From positions 67,237,001 through 67,301,000 of the forward strand of contig NC_133178.1 of the NCBI RefSeq assembly GCF_049306965.1: a stretch of 64,000 nucleotides of DNA, given 5' to 3'. Each line of letters starts with the position of its first letter. Within the stretch, counting starts at the first letter, position 1. The notes under the pieces are model-generated. The model was not told where the DNA came from. It did no database searches and was given only the letters and a program-made list of their open reading frames with translations. The translations under genes were made by a program, and so were the position numbers. This stretch comes from Danio rerio (Eukaryota > Chordata > Actinopteri > Cypriniformes > Danionidae). This document shows positions 22,654 through 34,133 of this stretch, piece after piece.

Positions 22654-22801
22654 CTGTGAGAACATTTTTATGACATCTAGAGAACTGAAACGGCACCAGA
22701 GGATTCACACTGGAGAGAAACCGTACACGTGTTCACACTGTGATAAGAAATTCAGAGATTTACAAAGCCCGAAAACACATGAGAGGATTCACATTGCAGA
22801 G
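22654..22801 (+). pseudogene. out-of-frame last two fingers of exon D
   Basis: Two C-terminal fingers, intact in the alternate frame but separated from the start by the 2-nt frameshift upstream. The 3' end is interrupted by the hAT MITE at 22802. Confidence 0.7.
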
Positions 22802-22976
22802 CAGCGGTGTGAACCGCCGCAGCCCTGCACTGTTTAGTTTCAACCCTGCTCCAACACACCTGTAGTTTTCAAACAAGCCTGAAGGACTCAATTAGTTTGA
22901 TCAGGTGTGTTTAATTAGGGTTGGAACTAAACTGTGCAGAGCTGCGGCCCTCCAGGAACTGAGTCTGACAACTGTG
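22802..22976. repeat. hAT MITE inserted at the 3' end of exon D
   Basis: Runs CAGCGGTGTGAAC to GAGTCTGACAACTGTG. Flanked by TTGCAGAG (22794-22801) and TTGTAGAG (22977-22984), a 7/8 target duplication. After it the family's normal 3' end resumes (GAGAAACCATAGACATGATC). Confidence 0.75.
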
Positions 22977-22984
22977 TTGTAGAG

Positions 22985-24018
22985 AAACCATAGACATGAT
23001 CAGTGTCTACTAGGGATGCTCATATTGACCGTTTAACCGTTACCGAAAGGATGCATTATAACCGATTAATGATATCAGTTAAAACTATAAATAACTATTA
23101 TTTTATTTGATACTTTTTCATGGGGTGTTAACAGGTGCAACCACACTTGCCTGCAGATGTATTTTGCCAAAAAAGCTAAATGAAATGAGATGTAACAAGT
23201 TGATGGTGAAACCAGCGCAGATACTGATCACCTCTGTCCTGGATCTGCATCATAAACATGGTATACTGTTTTCCACCACTCCTACACTGCAGTGTGTGGG
23301 GTTGTAAATGTGCTGTGTTGCATGTACTAATAAACACAATGATGACATCTGAGAGAAGAGCAGTTTCATAAACATCTGATCAACGGCACCTCTGCGGCAC
23401 GTCACATCATTACATTGTTTTCTATTTGCTGCGGACAGACACTGAATGGAGCAGAAGTGAGCAAACTCAGAATATAACCCTAACCCTAAACGTCAACTCA
23501 CCCAGCCGAGACTCGAACCAGCGACCTTCTTGCTGTGAGGCCACAGCACTACCTACTGTGCCACTGCATCACATGGTCATAATTCAGTTTATTTAAATTA
23601 ATTTTAGTTTAAAGACAAATAATTACACCCGTCCAGTTTCATCGGGAATGCGTCCCTGACTAGTCTTAAATGATCAGATTTGAATCCAATCAACATAAAA
23701 CGAATGACGTGACCAGCGTAAACAGCCTCAAAACCACAGACGTGACGGGATTAGCGCAATTTGCTGTGAAGTGACATCTGACGGCTGAGGACTCCGCTTG
23801 GTGTTAAAGCCATCTTCGTACAGTTGACTTTATTTTATTTTTTTTATTCAGTGGCAGGAACGGCCTTCCATAACCCACTGCGCCACCATGTGAATATATT
23901 ATTCTTAAAACTGGTAAAGAAATCTGAGATCTATTAATAATTGAGCGAATGTCTCTGTTTGACATGTACTGAGAACATTTGTGCAGTCAAATATAAAATA
24001 ATGTAAAAAACTTTATGG
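22985..24018 (+). other. 3' flank of exon D and start of unit E upstream region
   Basis: No gene. 23020-23100 repeats the TTTAACCGTTACCG-type sequence seen at 15290 and 40020. AATAAA at 23329-23334 is a possible poly(A) signal. From about 23885 the sequence matches the upstream region of unit I (59690-59830). Confidence 0.5.
23492..23573 (-). repeat. DANA-type tRNA-derived SINE head
   Basis: On the minus strand: GTGATGCAGTGGCACAGTAG, then GTAGTGCTGTGGCCTCACAG, AAGGTCGCTGGTTCGAGTCT and CGGCTGGGTGAGTTGAC. This matches the tRNA-like head of the zebrafish DANA SINE, including the B box GGTTCGAGTC. Only the head is present. It is a strong pointer to Danio. Confidence 0.8.
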
Positions 24019-24023
24019 CCAGA

Positions 24024-24407
24024 TGTAAGATTTCCCCTATATTAGGCACCAGATTCAGCAAAGTTCATCAGGTCGACCCGGAGACATGAGAAGAGACCAA
24101 ACTGTAGTTAGAATGGTTTATTCTGCAAGCCTGATGATAAGGATGAGCAGGGACATATATACATAGTGGGCTGACCTTTAAAAGTTATACAGAAGAAGGA
24201 AGACACTCTTAATATGGGCATGTTATACAAACAGAATAAAGAAGAAATGTATATATAGCGGGGCTTTCCATCCAGTGTGGGAGCTGTCTGCAAAACCGAA
24301 ACCAGACGTTGACCTTCAGACCTCCGATGCACACACACACACAAAAAACCACAGACACTTCTGCTTCTCATGCAAGCACACTTAAAAGAGGACAAAATGT
24401 TCTCTCA
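24024..24407 (-). repeat. 3' LTR of the endogenous retrovirus
   Basis: 384 bp, TGTAAGATTT to GTTCTCTCA on the plus strand. An AATAAA is present on the minus strand near 24115-24122. Same sequence as 28295-28678 at a constant offset of 4271. Confidence 0.9.
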
Positions 24408-24408
24408 G

Positions 24409-24420
24409 TCCCCTCTTTTA
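24409..24420 (-). other. polypurine tract
   Basis: On the minus strand, AAAAGAGGGGAC lies directly next to the 3' LTR, the usual place and form of a retroviral plus-strand primer. Confidence 0.8.
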
Positions 24421-25813
24421 GGCCAAAGGCCTAACGCAGAGGAATCTATCATATCGTTGACCCATCATACTGTCCATTGTAGCATAAACACGATTCATCA
24501 AACATTGTAAAAGAAAGGGGCCACAGCAACAAATAAGAAGGAAAATAATACATACAGGAATTATCATAGTGAGGAAAGGAGTTACCCAGCCGAACAGACC
24601 CATCATCCAACCCCATGTAGTGTCTGGGACATAATCAGAAGTCATGGCAATTTTTAACCCTTGGAGAGTAGACATAGCAGTACTCATTTACATACCCCCC
24701 CGGGATGCTGTTAAGAGATCTAGAGCCATTCTATTTTGCAAAACCATGGTACGTAAGTTTCCAAGTTCCTTATTCTGGGCTTCATTAATTATTTTTGAGG
24801 CATTCAGGAATAGGCCCATGCGATAGTCCAGGGTCTCAATTCTTAGTAGAGCTTTTCCCACACCTATTTGCGGAAATAGAGCCAATACCACTTTGTTACC
24901 AGTGGTCCATAATTTGAAATCCTCGGGCACATCAGTACCCCATACAGAGTCATGGGGCTTCATTTCAGGGACACTGCGTTTAACTCTTTGCTGCGCGGAC
25001 AGGACCTGGGCTGTCACAATAAAAGTGTGATCAGTCACATGCACAGGGGCACACTGCCCCGTCCAGTTGGCCGGTAGGGACATGTAGGCGTTTTTCCCAC
25101 ACAACCACCACCCACCCTGGACCACATAAGTGCCATTTGAGGGTCCTGAGATGTCGACTGGGGCCCCCTCTCCCGAGGAGGCAATTTGTTGACAGTTAAC
25201 AGTGCTTCCCATGAAATGAGAGCCCATGGTCTGGTTATAACACACAGGGTGTGTAATAGAGTGGTTAATAAAAACCTTGTGGCTAATAGGTGAGGGTTTA
25301 GCATGGCCAAATTTTACCCAAAATAGAGCATCACATGTACCATTTCTAATGCCAATCCGGTATGGATCGTAGTCATCGACAATTATATATGGATTCTGGT
25401 ACCCTGATCCTGCAAAACTGGCAGAACATTTAGCAGCTGTTTTATTCATGGGTTTGGCATAAAGAGGGGTTTGCTTGGCTGAATGAGGCATAACAGAACA
25501 TACATAACAACCAGATACATTATATGACCTAGCTAAAACTCATTTACATATTGATACCACATATTATTTCAATTGGATTGTCAGCCCCATCCTCTGCCCA
25601 TCCAAATTCATGATCATGTGTCCAGCGTTTCAGCCTGGCTGCATTAGCTTGAGCAACAAGAAAGAGAAACAGTCCCAATGTCCATAGCCACTTCATGCTG
25701 ATCCTTCTAGTAGTTATGCTGCGTGGAGGTGCTAGCTGATGTGGGGGCCCCCGAAGTATCTGTAAAACAAAGAGAGTCTGCAGACAGATTATCATAGTAC
25801 AAAACTTATACAT
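24418..25813 (-). pseudogene. env-like part of the endogenous retrovirus
   Basis: Contains a surface-subunit-like region (GGWWLCGKNAYMSLPANWTG), a basic cleavage-site-like QQRVKRS, a transmembrane-subunit segment with LQNRMALDLLTASRGG resembling the gammaretroviral immunosuppressive motif, and a hydrophobic anchor near the C-terminal end. Fossil; not presented as a working gene. Confidence 0.8.
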
Positions 25814-25818
25814 TTTTA

Positions 25819-26754
25819 TTATTCAATAGGTGCTCGTTTTATTCTGGTTGCATGGATCCACTGTGGAGAAGAGGAGGTTAAAACGGCGGTTCTGGTTACA
25901 GCCACGACATCCGTCGGGGGGCCATATTTGGGGTCCCCCAGTTCTGTGCTCATTTTATTGAACTGTCTAATCATTACTCTGTCACCAGCCTTAAATGGGT
26001 GTGTTGGGTCTACCGGCATCGGGGCTGAACCAGAATGTATATTAGTCCAGTATGCATGCAATGTTGTTAGTAGCTGTTGTGCACATTCACTCATATGAAT
26101 ATCCAAAGAACCGTCACCCAGTGTGGTACCCCTTTGCCTCCATGGTGAGGGAAAGGGTCGTCCCATCACAGTCTCATAAGGAGAGAGACCGTGAAGACTT
26201 TTGTGAGGAGACATCCTCATGTCTGCTAAAACGAGAGGTAGCAAGGCGAGCCAATTTGAGTGCCCTGCATGTTGCATAGCCTTTCTTAATTTGTCCTTGA
26301 TGGTCCTATTAGTTCGTTCTACTATGCCAGATGATTGTGGATGATAGGGAATATGTAGCTGCCAATTAATTTGGAGTTCTTAAGCTAGATTTTGTATTAC
26401 TTTCGCAGTAAATGAGGTTCCCTTATCTGAGTCTATGGCACATGGTATACCGTATCTTGGAATGATTTCTCTTGTCAAACATCTGACAACTGTATTAGCA
26501 TCTTCCTTACTGCATGGGAAGGCTTCAACCCATTTTGAAAATTTGTCCACAAAAACCAGTAAATATTTATTAGGACCCCTCTTTGGCAGATGTGTAAAAT
26601 CTACCTGCCATTCCTGAAAAGGTGTTTCAGGAAGGGGCAATTGTTGATGTTTAGCTTGAGGTTTAGTGATGTTATTTTGAGCACATATCAGACATCTGTC
26701 TAGCGTGTTATTGACATGGTGCTGTAAATTATTGATGCATAAAAAGGAACTCAT
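25819..26754 (-). pseudogene. integrase part of the endogenous retrovirus
   Basis: Shows integrase core residues (WQVDFTHLPKRGPNKYLLVFVD; IPRYGIPCAIDSDKGTSF) and a C-terminal region with the MSPHKSLHGLSPYETVMGRP-type motif common in gammaretrovirus-like integrases. Fossil. Confidence 0.8.
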
Positions 26755-27175
26755 TGTGTCTATTAACTCATTGTGTCTATTAACTCATTGTGTCTATTAA
26801 CTCATTGTGTCTATTACCCCTCTTCGGCCGCGGTGTGTAACACCGTGAAACTCGCGGACGAGAAAAGGTGCACAGGATGATGGCAGGCATAAACGGCCTT
26901 TGCCATCTAGCATTATTCCATTAGGATCAGTCGTTGCGTCACATTCAGACCAGTAAGTATGGTACTAAGTATTTAGTAAGCTGCTGTTTTAGATGTGTCA
27001 GGAGCTCCTCCTGATCATCTTTCCACGCGAGGCGTGTTTTTATACGAGTACGTGTCTTTTTACCCTCATCTGTTTCTTCCTTAATTGTCTCTGTGTGTAC
27101 TATATCATGCTTGGGATCAAGAGCAGGTATTTTTGTTGTTATTTCGTCATCGTCATAGGACGAACCCATTTTGGT

Positions 27176-27910
27176 TTAAAGGATAAATCGATAATCTGCC
27201 CCAATTAGTTGGCAGTGACGCGAGCTGCGCAACAGCATGTCTACAAATTGCAGTGGTTTGTCCACTTCTGGTAAAAGAGATATGAGATCCTTCAGAACAG
27301 AGGGTGAGGGCGGAATTATCTCTATCCCTCGTGGTTTAGCAACCCACACCGCAGCCACATTAGAAGCTAAAGTAGTGCCCTCCGTGCTGTCGGAGGGGTC
27401 TGGTTTAGTTTTAATCATTTCTGTCAGAGACGGATAAATAGAAGGCACTGCAGGAGGAGCGCTGGCAGAGCATGAGATAGATTGCGAAGGCCCCGTATAA
27501 GGGGGTGGTGACGTCATGGTGGTTTTAGCAGCTGCAAGAGAGCCTCTCTTATCTGCCGTAAGGGCAGTATTACTTCTGCTTTTAGGTTTGGGGACAGATT
27601 TCAAAACAGTTTTGGGTGTAAAAATGCCTTTTTTTTATCCCTTCATATAGAACTCATTTTATACCATGTGTCATATCCATTCATCATATATTGGTCATTC
27701 CATTCTGGATCCCCATATCAATTTGTAAGCTAACTGAAGGAAACCTGGGTCAAATGTTCCTTCCCTAGGAAAGTCTCTCCATTGAGATTGTCCCTCTGTC
27801 CACCCAGCTAAATTGGACAGCCAGGGTTCAGTGTAAAATCCCCAGCCACATCTATCCATCCACTCTTTTGGACTCTCACTGGGTTCTGGTTTTGGATATC
27901 CTTGTCCCAT
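27176..27910 (-). pseudogene. gag-like part of the endogenous retrovirus
   Basis: Includes an N-terminal MGQGYPKPE start suited to myristoylation and a Pro-rich segment with PPPY, the late-domain motif. Position next to the primer binding site fits gag. Fossil. Confidence 0.6.
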
Positions 27911-28272
27911 ATTGCTGAAGCTGGTGCGTAATACTTATTTACTAAAATTTATTAAATCCCCTGATTTGTGGAACCCAAATTTAATCGGGTACAACAACAC
28001 AAATCCTTCTGTGCAATTTACTGTTTGAAGTAAACTTGACAGGCTAGCAAGTGTCAAATTAATAAATTTTCCTGATTTGTGGAACCCAAATTTAATTGAG
28101 TACGACGACACAAATCCTTCTGTGCAATTTACTGTTGAAAGTAAACTTGACAGGATGTTCTGTGCTCTAGAGCACAGACCTCTCTTACCTAATTTTAACT
28201 AAAATCTTACGATTTCCTGAGATACACCGGAGCAGGCAGTGTGAATAAAAATTCTCTTACCTGATCAGATGT

Positions 28273-28290
28273 ATCCCGGACGAGCCCCCA
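28273..28290 (-). other. primer binding site for tRNA-Pro
   Basis: The minus strand reads TGGGGGCTCGTCCGGGAT, the 18 nt complementary to the 3' end of proline tRNA, four bases from the 5' LTR. Confidence 0.9.
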
Positions 28291-28294
28291 GATC

Positions 28295-28678
28295 TGTAAG
28301 ATTTCCCCTATATTAGGCACCAGATTCAGCAAAGTTCATCAGGTCGACCCGGAGACATGAGAAGAGACCAAACTGTAGTTAGAATGGTTTATTCTGCAAG
28401 CCTGATGATAAGGATGAGCAGGGACATATATACATAGTGGGCTGACCTTTAAAAGTTATACAGAAGAAGGAAGACACTCTTAATATGGGCATGTTATACA
28501 AACAGAATAAAGAAGAAATGTATATATAGCGGGGCTTTCCATCCAGTGTGGGAGCTGTCTGCAAAACCGAAACCAGACGTTGACCTTCAGACCTCCGATG
28601 CACACACACACACAAAAAACCACAGACACTTCTGCTTCTCATGCAAGCACACTTAAAAGAGGACAAAATGTTCTCTCA
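28295..28678 (-). repeat. 5' LTR of the endogenous retrovirus
   Basis: Same 384-bp sequence as 24024-24407; I found no difference by eye. It faces away from unit E: its transcription would run leftwards. Confidence 0.9.
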
Positions 28679-28789
28679 CCAGACTTGACTGAAGGTATTA
28701 TACAATCAGGGATTGCACAGAAACAATGTTATATTCCTTTGAAGAGACTGAAGAAGAAGAATCAATCTTCTAAACGCAAATGTTTCCCT

Positions 28790-29897
28790 GGCTGTTTCTC
28801 AATATGCGTTCTTGTCTGTACTTGCGTTCTTGTGTCCTCATGAAACGTCATCAACCTTCGCCAAAGTACTGTTTCAATTCAAAGTTCACATCTAGCCAAG
28901 TACAGATGAAATTCCCGGATGTGTACTTGCTCTGCCCCTTTGGCCAAGGATGCATCAAGAAGTGACGTGTGCGAACTTGCGAAGCTCAGTATGCCAGATT
29001 ACATTGGAGCTAAACCAGCAAACGCTAATGGTGGAGGAGAAAATTCACAGTTTTAAAAATACTCCTTTACTGTGTCACTAAGTAAAGTTTTAACAGTTTT
29101 TTTGGGCGAGAATGTAGTTTTTTTAAACTCGAATCGACAGTGTATTCACAAAGATAGCGCGTCTTTGACGATGTGCCTCAGCTTATGAGCTCCGTCATCA
29201 GCTCCCCCGCCGAGCTTTACTTCGGCCAGTCCATCTCTGATGTACCACTAGATCTCATCACTCTATTGTAGTCATAATGTGATATTTAATAAATCTTGTG
29301 AACATCTAACGGGCAGTTTTTGGTCTTATAAATCTATTATTTGTCCTCAGGTGTATTATTTTGGCAGTGTTATTTTGTTACCTGTTATAATTGTCTTTAT
29401 TTTGTTACCGTGTTGTACGCTGTTTGTCTTTGTTTACCAAATTGTTTGACATAATCTTTATTTCTTATCGTGTATTTCTTTATTTCTTATTGAATATACT
29501 TGTATAATTATTATTGTAGTTGATTAAATCTGATAATCAAAGACACGTGTCTGTGTATAATAACTCATTTTACTTCACATTTATATAAATTTATGTGTAC
29601 ATTTTCTTAAATCAAAAATGTAGATTTACAATAACAATATTATATTAATTATGGGGTCGTGCTTGATATAATTAAATCATTTTATTGTTAATGTAACATT
29701 ACGTACAGTAAAACTGATGAATCCATGCATGGTGAGGTAAGTGACGTTAAGTACTGCCGTGCTGTTTCATTTGAAGAAGTACCCGTCTTGTGTCCTTGCG
29801 TCCTCGGGAGTTTATTCTTCCAAGTCTGAATTAGGCAAGTCTGAACTTCCAAGGACGCAAGTCCAATACTTTGCGTACTTGATATTGAGAAACAGCC
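28790..29897. mobile_element. 1.1-kb TIR DNA transposon upstream of promoter E
   Basis: Left end GGCTGTTTCTCAATATGCGT and right end ATATTGAGAAACAGCC are inverted repeats. It interrupts the region that in units G and I joins the ACGCAAATG-type flank to the GAGACTGATTGA start of the promoter. Target duplication unclear (possibly CCT). No transposase recognised; superfamily not assigned. Confidence 0.7.
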
Positions 29898-29998
29898 CCT
29901 GTGTTGCCGAGAGACTGATTGATATAAAGGCAGCCAATCAACTTTCTCTGGTGAGCGTGCAGGCAAACACCCCGCCCACGGCGCTCAGTGTGAGGCGG
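29898..29998 (+). promoter_or_regulatory. unit E promoter with one CCAAT repeat
   Basis: Only one AGCCAAT (about 29932), then TCTCTGGTGAGCGTGCAGGC and CCCCGCCCACGGCGCTCAGT. The transposon ending at 29897 lies immediately upstream, so other CCAAT copies may have been lost or displaced. Confidence 0.55.
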
Positions 29999-30075
29999 AG
30001 AGTGCAGAGCTTTGCTGTTTGCTGTTGAATTGCTTTAACTCCACTTCTGTTTCGGGTGTTGTGCGTCTATTCAAA
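29999..30075 (+). other. unit E noncoding exon 1 (5' UTR)
   Basis: Same 77-bp block as the other units, ending CTATTCAAA before donor GTAAGT at 30076. Confidence 0.6.
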
Positions 30076-31216
30076 GTAAGTGTATTATATCTGACCTTTG
30101 TAGCGTTCGCAGATTTGCTGCAATTATCTTGCGGGTTGAACTGCTTTAACATATGTGCTCAATGCTAATGTTTTTAGCTCGATGCTAGGCTGTAAACACT
30201 TCTGTAATGCGTTACTCACGGGTTATCTGGCCACCTTTCATTTGTGTCTCCATCTCATTCCTTCACTAAGTGCTTGTTTCAGAGGTGTGTTGTAAACAAC
30301 TTCCCAACAAACACATCTGTTACAGCGTAGAAATGTAAGACTGGAGAGGCCTGTAGCAGCTGAGGAGATCTGGGTTTACTACATTTGATGCTGGGTTATT
30401 TACATATTGACTATTCTGCATATGAGAAGTAGACCTAAGAGTGTTTAAATGCTGTTTAATATTGATTATTGATCTTTTTAACTTAATATCTGCTTGTGTA
30501 AACTTTGAAGAGAAATAAATCCATAACAATTAGTATAATCAATCTTTATTCCATACAAAACATTCATACATAACAAAGATTTATAATAACGTTACCGAAG
30601 GGGAAATATTTATTGAATTAGTATAATAGTATAAAACACTTAATAATGAATGTATTACAGTATTGAGAGATAACTGTTGGCAATCAGAGACATGATCACG
30701 CTGCACACATGAGATGTAGAATCGGCCACTCAACACTTACACACATATTTACTGAACAGGGAAGAGAAACCTATGTGTAACTTGTGTGAGAATATTTTGA
30801 TGGTGAAACATATTTTAATAGAGTGTATATTTGTAAATGATGTTAGAGAATGTTTTATTCAGGAAATATTTGAAGGCAAATGTTTAAAAATGTGTTTTCT
30901 GGAGGAATTGTACAATATTGATCATTGATCAGACTGAAAGAGCTTATAAGACTTTATCAGTGTTGCTGTTATTTGTGTGTTTTTAACCAATTAATGATGT
31001 TTCAGAAACAGTTATGATCATCAATTATATATTGAATATTTAATACAAGTGTTGTCATGAATATAGCCAGTGCTGCTGATATGACATTAAAATATAAATA
31101 TAAGTGAACAGAATATTAATTATAATAATTATCTCCTCCTCCAGTGAAGCTCCTCCTCCTCCAGTGAAGCTCCTCCTCCTCCAGTTCAGCTGTAAACACT
31201 GTGATATTCCCATCAG
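30076..31216 (+). other. unit E intron 1
   Basis: Lacks the transposon found in units C, G and I: the intact target reads GGTTATCTGGCCACCTTTC near 30223. The rest matches intron 1 of units G and I. The 20-bp minisatellite lies at its end. Confidence 0.6.
31133..31190 (+). repeat. 20-bp minisatellite at end of intron 1, 3 copies
   Basis: Tandem TCCTCCTCCAGTGAAGC-type units between AT-rich intron and the exon 2 acceptor. Confidence 0.85.
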
Positions 31217-31307
31217 GCTCCAGTGAAGAGTTTATTGAAGGACAGCGAGAACATGAGTGATCCAGAACCCTGCAGAATTAAACATGAAGACACTGAACAA
31301 CAAATAG
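31217..31307 (+). CDS. unit E exon 2: start codon and N-terminus
   Basis: Acceptor CCCATCAG, ATG at 31253, MSDPEPCRIKHEDTEQQI, donor ATAG|GTTGGT. In phase with the 12-finger exon at 34914, its likeliest partner. Confidence 0.8.
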
Positions 31308-32528
31308 GTTGGTGTTTATTCCTGATTCTTCATTAATCAGCCTGAAGAACAATCATGAGGAAAAGCTTTGAACAGTTGATCTGATTTACTGTACAGAAAC
31401 AAATGATTTTCTATAAAGACAGAGAGAAATAAACACACTTTCTGTTCACGAGGTCAACAATAGGGACTGAAGCTCAGTTGTCTTTTATTCCCATGTTCTG
31501 ATCAAATGCTCAGTGAAAGGAGATTTGTTAAATATTTAACCCTCTGGGCTCTGAGGATAAGTGTCGGCACTCCCTGACACCTCTGCTGTTTTCTGTTTCT
31601 TATAAATACATTTATAAAAATATAATATATTGGGGCTAAAGTCTGATTACACTGTATTAATCATAAACTGTGCTACAATAATATCCAAGCAGCATGTATG
31701 TGTTGTGTGTGTGAAAAATATGGGCATTCAAACATCACAGAAATCAGGCTTAAAAGCAGATAGCAAATATGTGTATATAGAGCTTTTTTAAAACTAATTC
31801 ATCATAATGGTTTTTAAATTACCCTGTTTATTCATTCCCTTTAAACAATATGCTGATTTACATTGTGTGATGTAATGTGATCTGAGTCCATAATACACAC
31901 ACTTATGACTTATTAATGTTTACATACTGTCTCCCTCCTCCTCTCCCTGTATCTTCTCTATTGTCCTCGTGATGAAAAGTAGGCAAACAGCATAGGTCAA
32001 CATGATCATAAAGCTGAAAGTATCCAAAATCACACACACTATACCTCTTTTTTCCCGTTTCTCTCCTCATCAGGGTTTTTTCTTTCTGTCTCTCTCCTAT
32101 TAAGATAACATGCTGAGCCTCCTCCGCCTGGTTAATGCTAGTTTGCACATCTAACATTACCATAACGTCTTCTTGAAGAAGATGTGCATGGAACATATCG
32201 CAATAAAGATGCCTCCCTCTCGCCTTTTTCTTGTGCACTATTTTTTTGCACTGTAACTGATGATCAACAGTAAAAATCACAAATTTGACCTCTTCCCAAC
32301 AGGGAAAACACCAACAATCATAAATGCATGATTATATGCTGTCATGCCTCTGCAATAACAAGAGATGTTGTTATAATGGAAGTCAATAGAGCAAAAACAG
32401 CCATGAATATAACATAAAGGGAGTCAAGTTGGGAGTGCATTGAGTTTGTTTTTATTCCAAAGCATTTTCCCAAAATATGTCAAAATAAGATGTTTCCAAA
32501 AAGCACAGAGAAATTTGTGGCCAAATGA
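31308..32528 (+). other. unit E intron 2, first part
   Basis: Begins like the other intron 2 copies. A block at about 32240-32420 (GCACTGTAACTGATGATCA; TTGACCTCTTCCCAACAGGG) recurs in unit G at about 50995-51150. The 125-aa minus frame at 31903-32280 has no domain I recognise. Confidence 0.5.
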
Positions 32529-32919
32529 AAGGCTGGTTTATACTTCTGCGTTGAGTGATCAGCGTGATCCACGGCGCATGTAATGCGTGTAGTCGCGCAT
32601 TTATATTTCTGTGCGCTATTTGTGTTGCTCTGCAATCACGCTTCTGAAACGCTAGCTGGCAGTGAGGTGTTTATGTTTTTCTATGTTGAGTTTTTTTTTT
32701 GTTTCTAGTGTTTTGTTTTTTCTAAACCCTTAATGTACAAGTGGCTCAAACTCGGCAGACGTGCAACAACTTTAATCATATAGTGAACACAAAACAACCG
32801 TTTCAATCTAGAGCTCCTTCACGGAACTTCACACTTGTAAACACGCTTCATCGGGCTGTATCCACTTGTTAGGTCATCACGTTTGGTGATGTAAGGAATA
32901 CTGTTTCTGAGTCCTACTC

Positions 32920-33111
32920 CAGGGGTGGCCAACCCTGTTCCTGGAGAGCCACCTTCCTGCAGATTTCAGTTGGTACCCATATAACACACACCGGAACCAA
33001 TTAATTAGGACCTGAACACCACGTGATGATTACAGGCAGGTGTGTTTGATATGGGTTGCAATTGAAATCTGCAGGAAGGTGGCTCTCCAGGAACAGGGTT
33101 GGCCACACCTG
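32920..33111. repeat. nested palindromic hAT-type MITE
   Basis: CAGGGGTGGCCAACCCTGTT at the left and AACAGGGTTGGCCACACCTG at the right, with long complementary arms (GGAGAGCCACCTTCCTGCAG and its inverse). Target duplication is eroded (5 of 8). Confidence 0.75.
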
Positions 33112-33851
33112 CGCTTCTCGTTTTAATTAAGAAAATATTTGTTTATGACCCGTTTTTAGTCTTAATGCATTACAGTGAATTTTATATAAAACCGTATTGT
33201 ACACAACAGTCTCTGGACCTGCTGCATCACAGACACCAATAATTTAACACTGAATATCTTTGGCATATCTGCCATCAGATATTAGGCATGTGTGTGTGTG
33301 TGTGTGTATATATGCAACAGTACAGTTAGCCTACTGTTCAATACATACCTTGATTTATTTTATTTTTTTTTTTTTAACAGTTTTCGGTTCGGTTCTCGTG
33401 GCTTGACACGTGTTTTATTTATTTAGTTATTTTGTCGTTCTATATTTGGCCAATAAGAACAGCAAGAGGTTAAGGAGAAAAAATAAAAACATTTTTTTGC
33501 AATACATCTTTGATTTAAAAGCCAAAAACAGTAGAGTAGTTCCTAGTGTATTGTATAAAAAAAATTAACTCTGAAATCTCACAGCTGCTGGTCGCCCATG
33601 TACAAACTGGGAAACACATTTATTCCTACATTTAAAAAAAAAAAACATACATGTGAAGTTAATAAAGATAAATTGACCATTTCAAATAAACATATTTGTG
33701 CTTTAGTAAACATAAATAAACCTGAATTATCTTGGTGCTGAAAAAAAGTGTGAGACTGTAGTCTGTAACTCGGATCGATCGATTTTTAGCAGTAATGAAC
33801 ACCCCACTCATTTGTTATTTTTATCTGTGTCTCGGAACCAGTTGGGTATGT

Positions 33852-34133
33852 TTACTGGAAGAATTCAGCGAGTAATTGTTGATTTTTGTTGGACTTTATT
33901 AGCTTCTCTGCTCTCCTGCCTTCAGACAGTGATATTGCTGGGTGATGGCGCTGCAGATGTGTGGTCATTGTTATACACATGTAAAACGATGCTGGCACAG
34001 TTATTTTTTTGTTCACCGTTTTTCTTTCTTTGGCATTATACTCAACGGCTAAACCGAAATGTCCGCACACCGCAGATTTGAAAGACGTTGGCGCATCCTT
34101 GTACTTTTGCCTCACTTCGCCGCCGCTCGCCAT
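33852..34133 (-). pseudogene. BED-type zinc-finger fragment of a hAT transposase (ZBED-like)
   Basis: The minus strand reads MASGGEVRQKYKDAPTSFK, then SAVCGHFGLAVEY and HLQRHHPAISLS. This is the N-terminal BED finger of fish ZBED1-like transposase genes. The first cysteine pair looks degraded (VCRHC-type residues missing) and no transposase core follows, so it is a broken transposon gene. Confidence 0.6.

Larger units (their letters stand above)
24024..28678 (-). mobile_element. endogenous retrovirus, gamma/epsilon-like, on minus strand
   Basis: A fossil provirus with two LTRs (24024-24407 and 28295-28678) that begin TG and end CA, and a 5-bp target duplication CCAGA (24019-24023 and 28679-28683). 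The empty site is preserved in paralogous flanks at about 47915 and 59828 (TTTATGGCCAGACTTGACTG). In minus orientation: proline-tRNA primer binding site, gag-like, integrase and env-like parts, then a polypurine tract. At 4.66 kb it is short for the family and it is broken, with several breaks. The LTRs look identical over 384 bp, so the insertion is very recent. Class from the tRNA-Pro site and the env transmembrane motif. Confidence 0.9.

Noticed and set aside
23492-23573. tRNA-like A and B boxes on the minus strand
   Set aside because: They belong to a DANA SINE head and cannot fold as a functional tRNA; listed as a SINE instead.
24108-24395. A 95-aa frame seen twice (also at 28379-28666)
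   Set aside because: It is inside the two LTRs and repeated only because the LTRs are the same sequence; no known LTR product.
26757-26817. Short tandem repeats that might suggest a CRISPR-like array
   Set aside because: About 18-bp head-to-tail repeats without spacers, inside the endogenous retrovirus of a vertebrate genome.
31903-32280. A 125-aa minus-strand frame in intron 2 of unit E
   Set aside because: No domain I can name and no homologous frame kept in the related intron of unit G.
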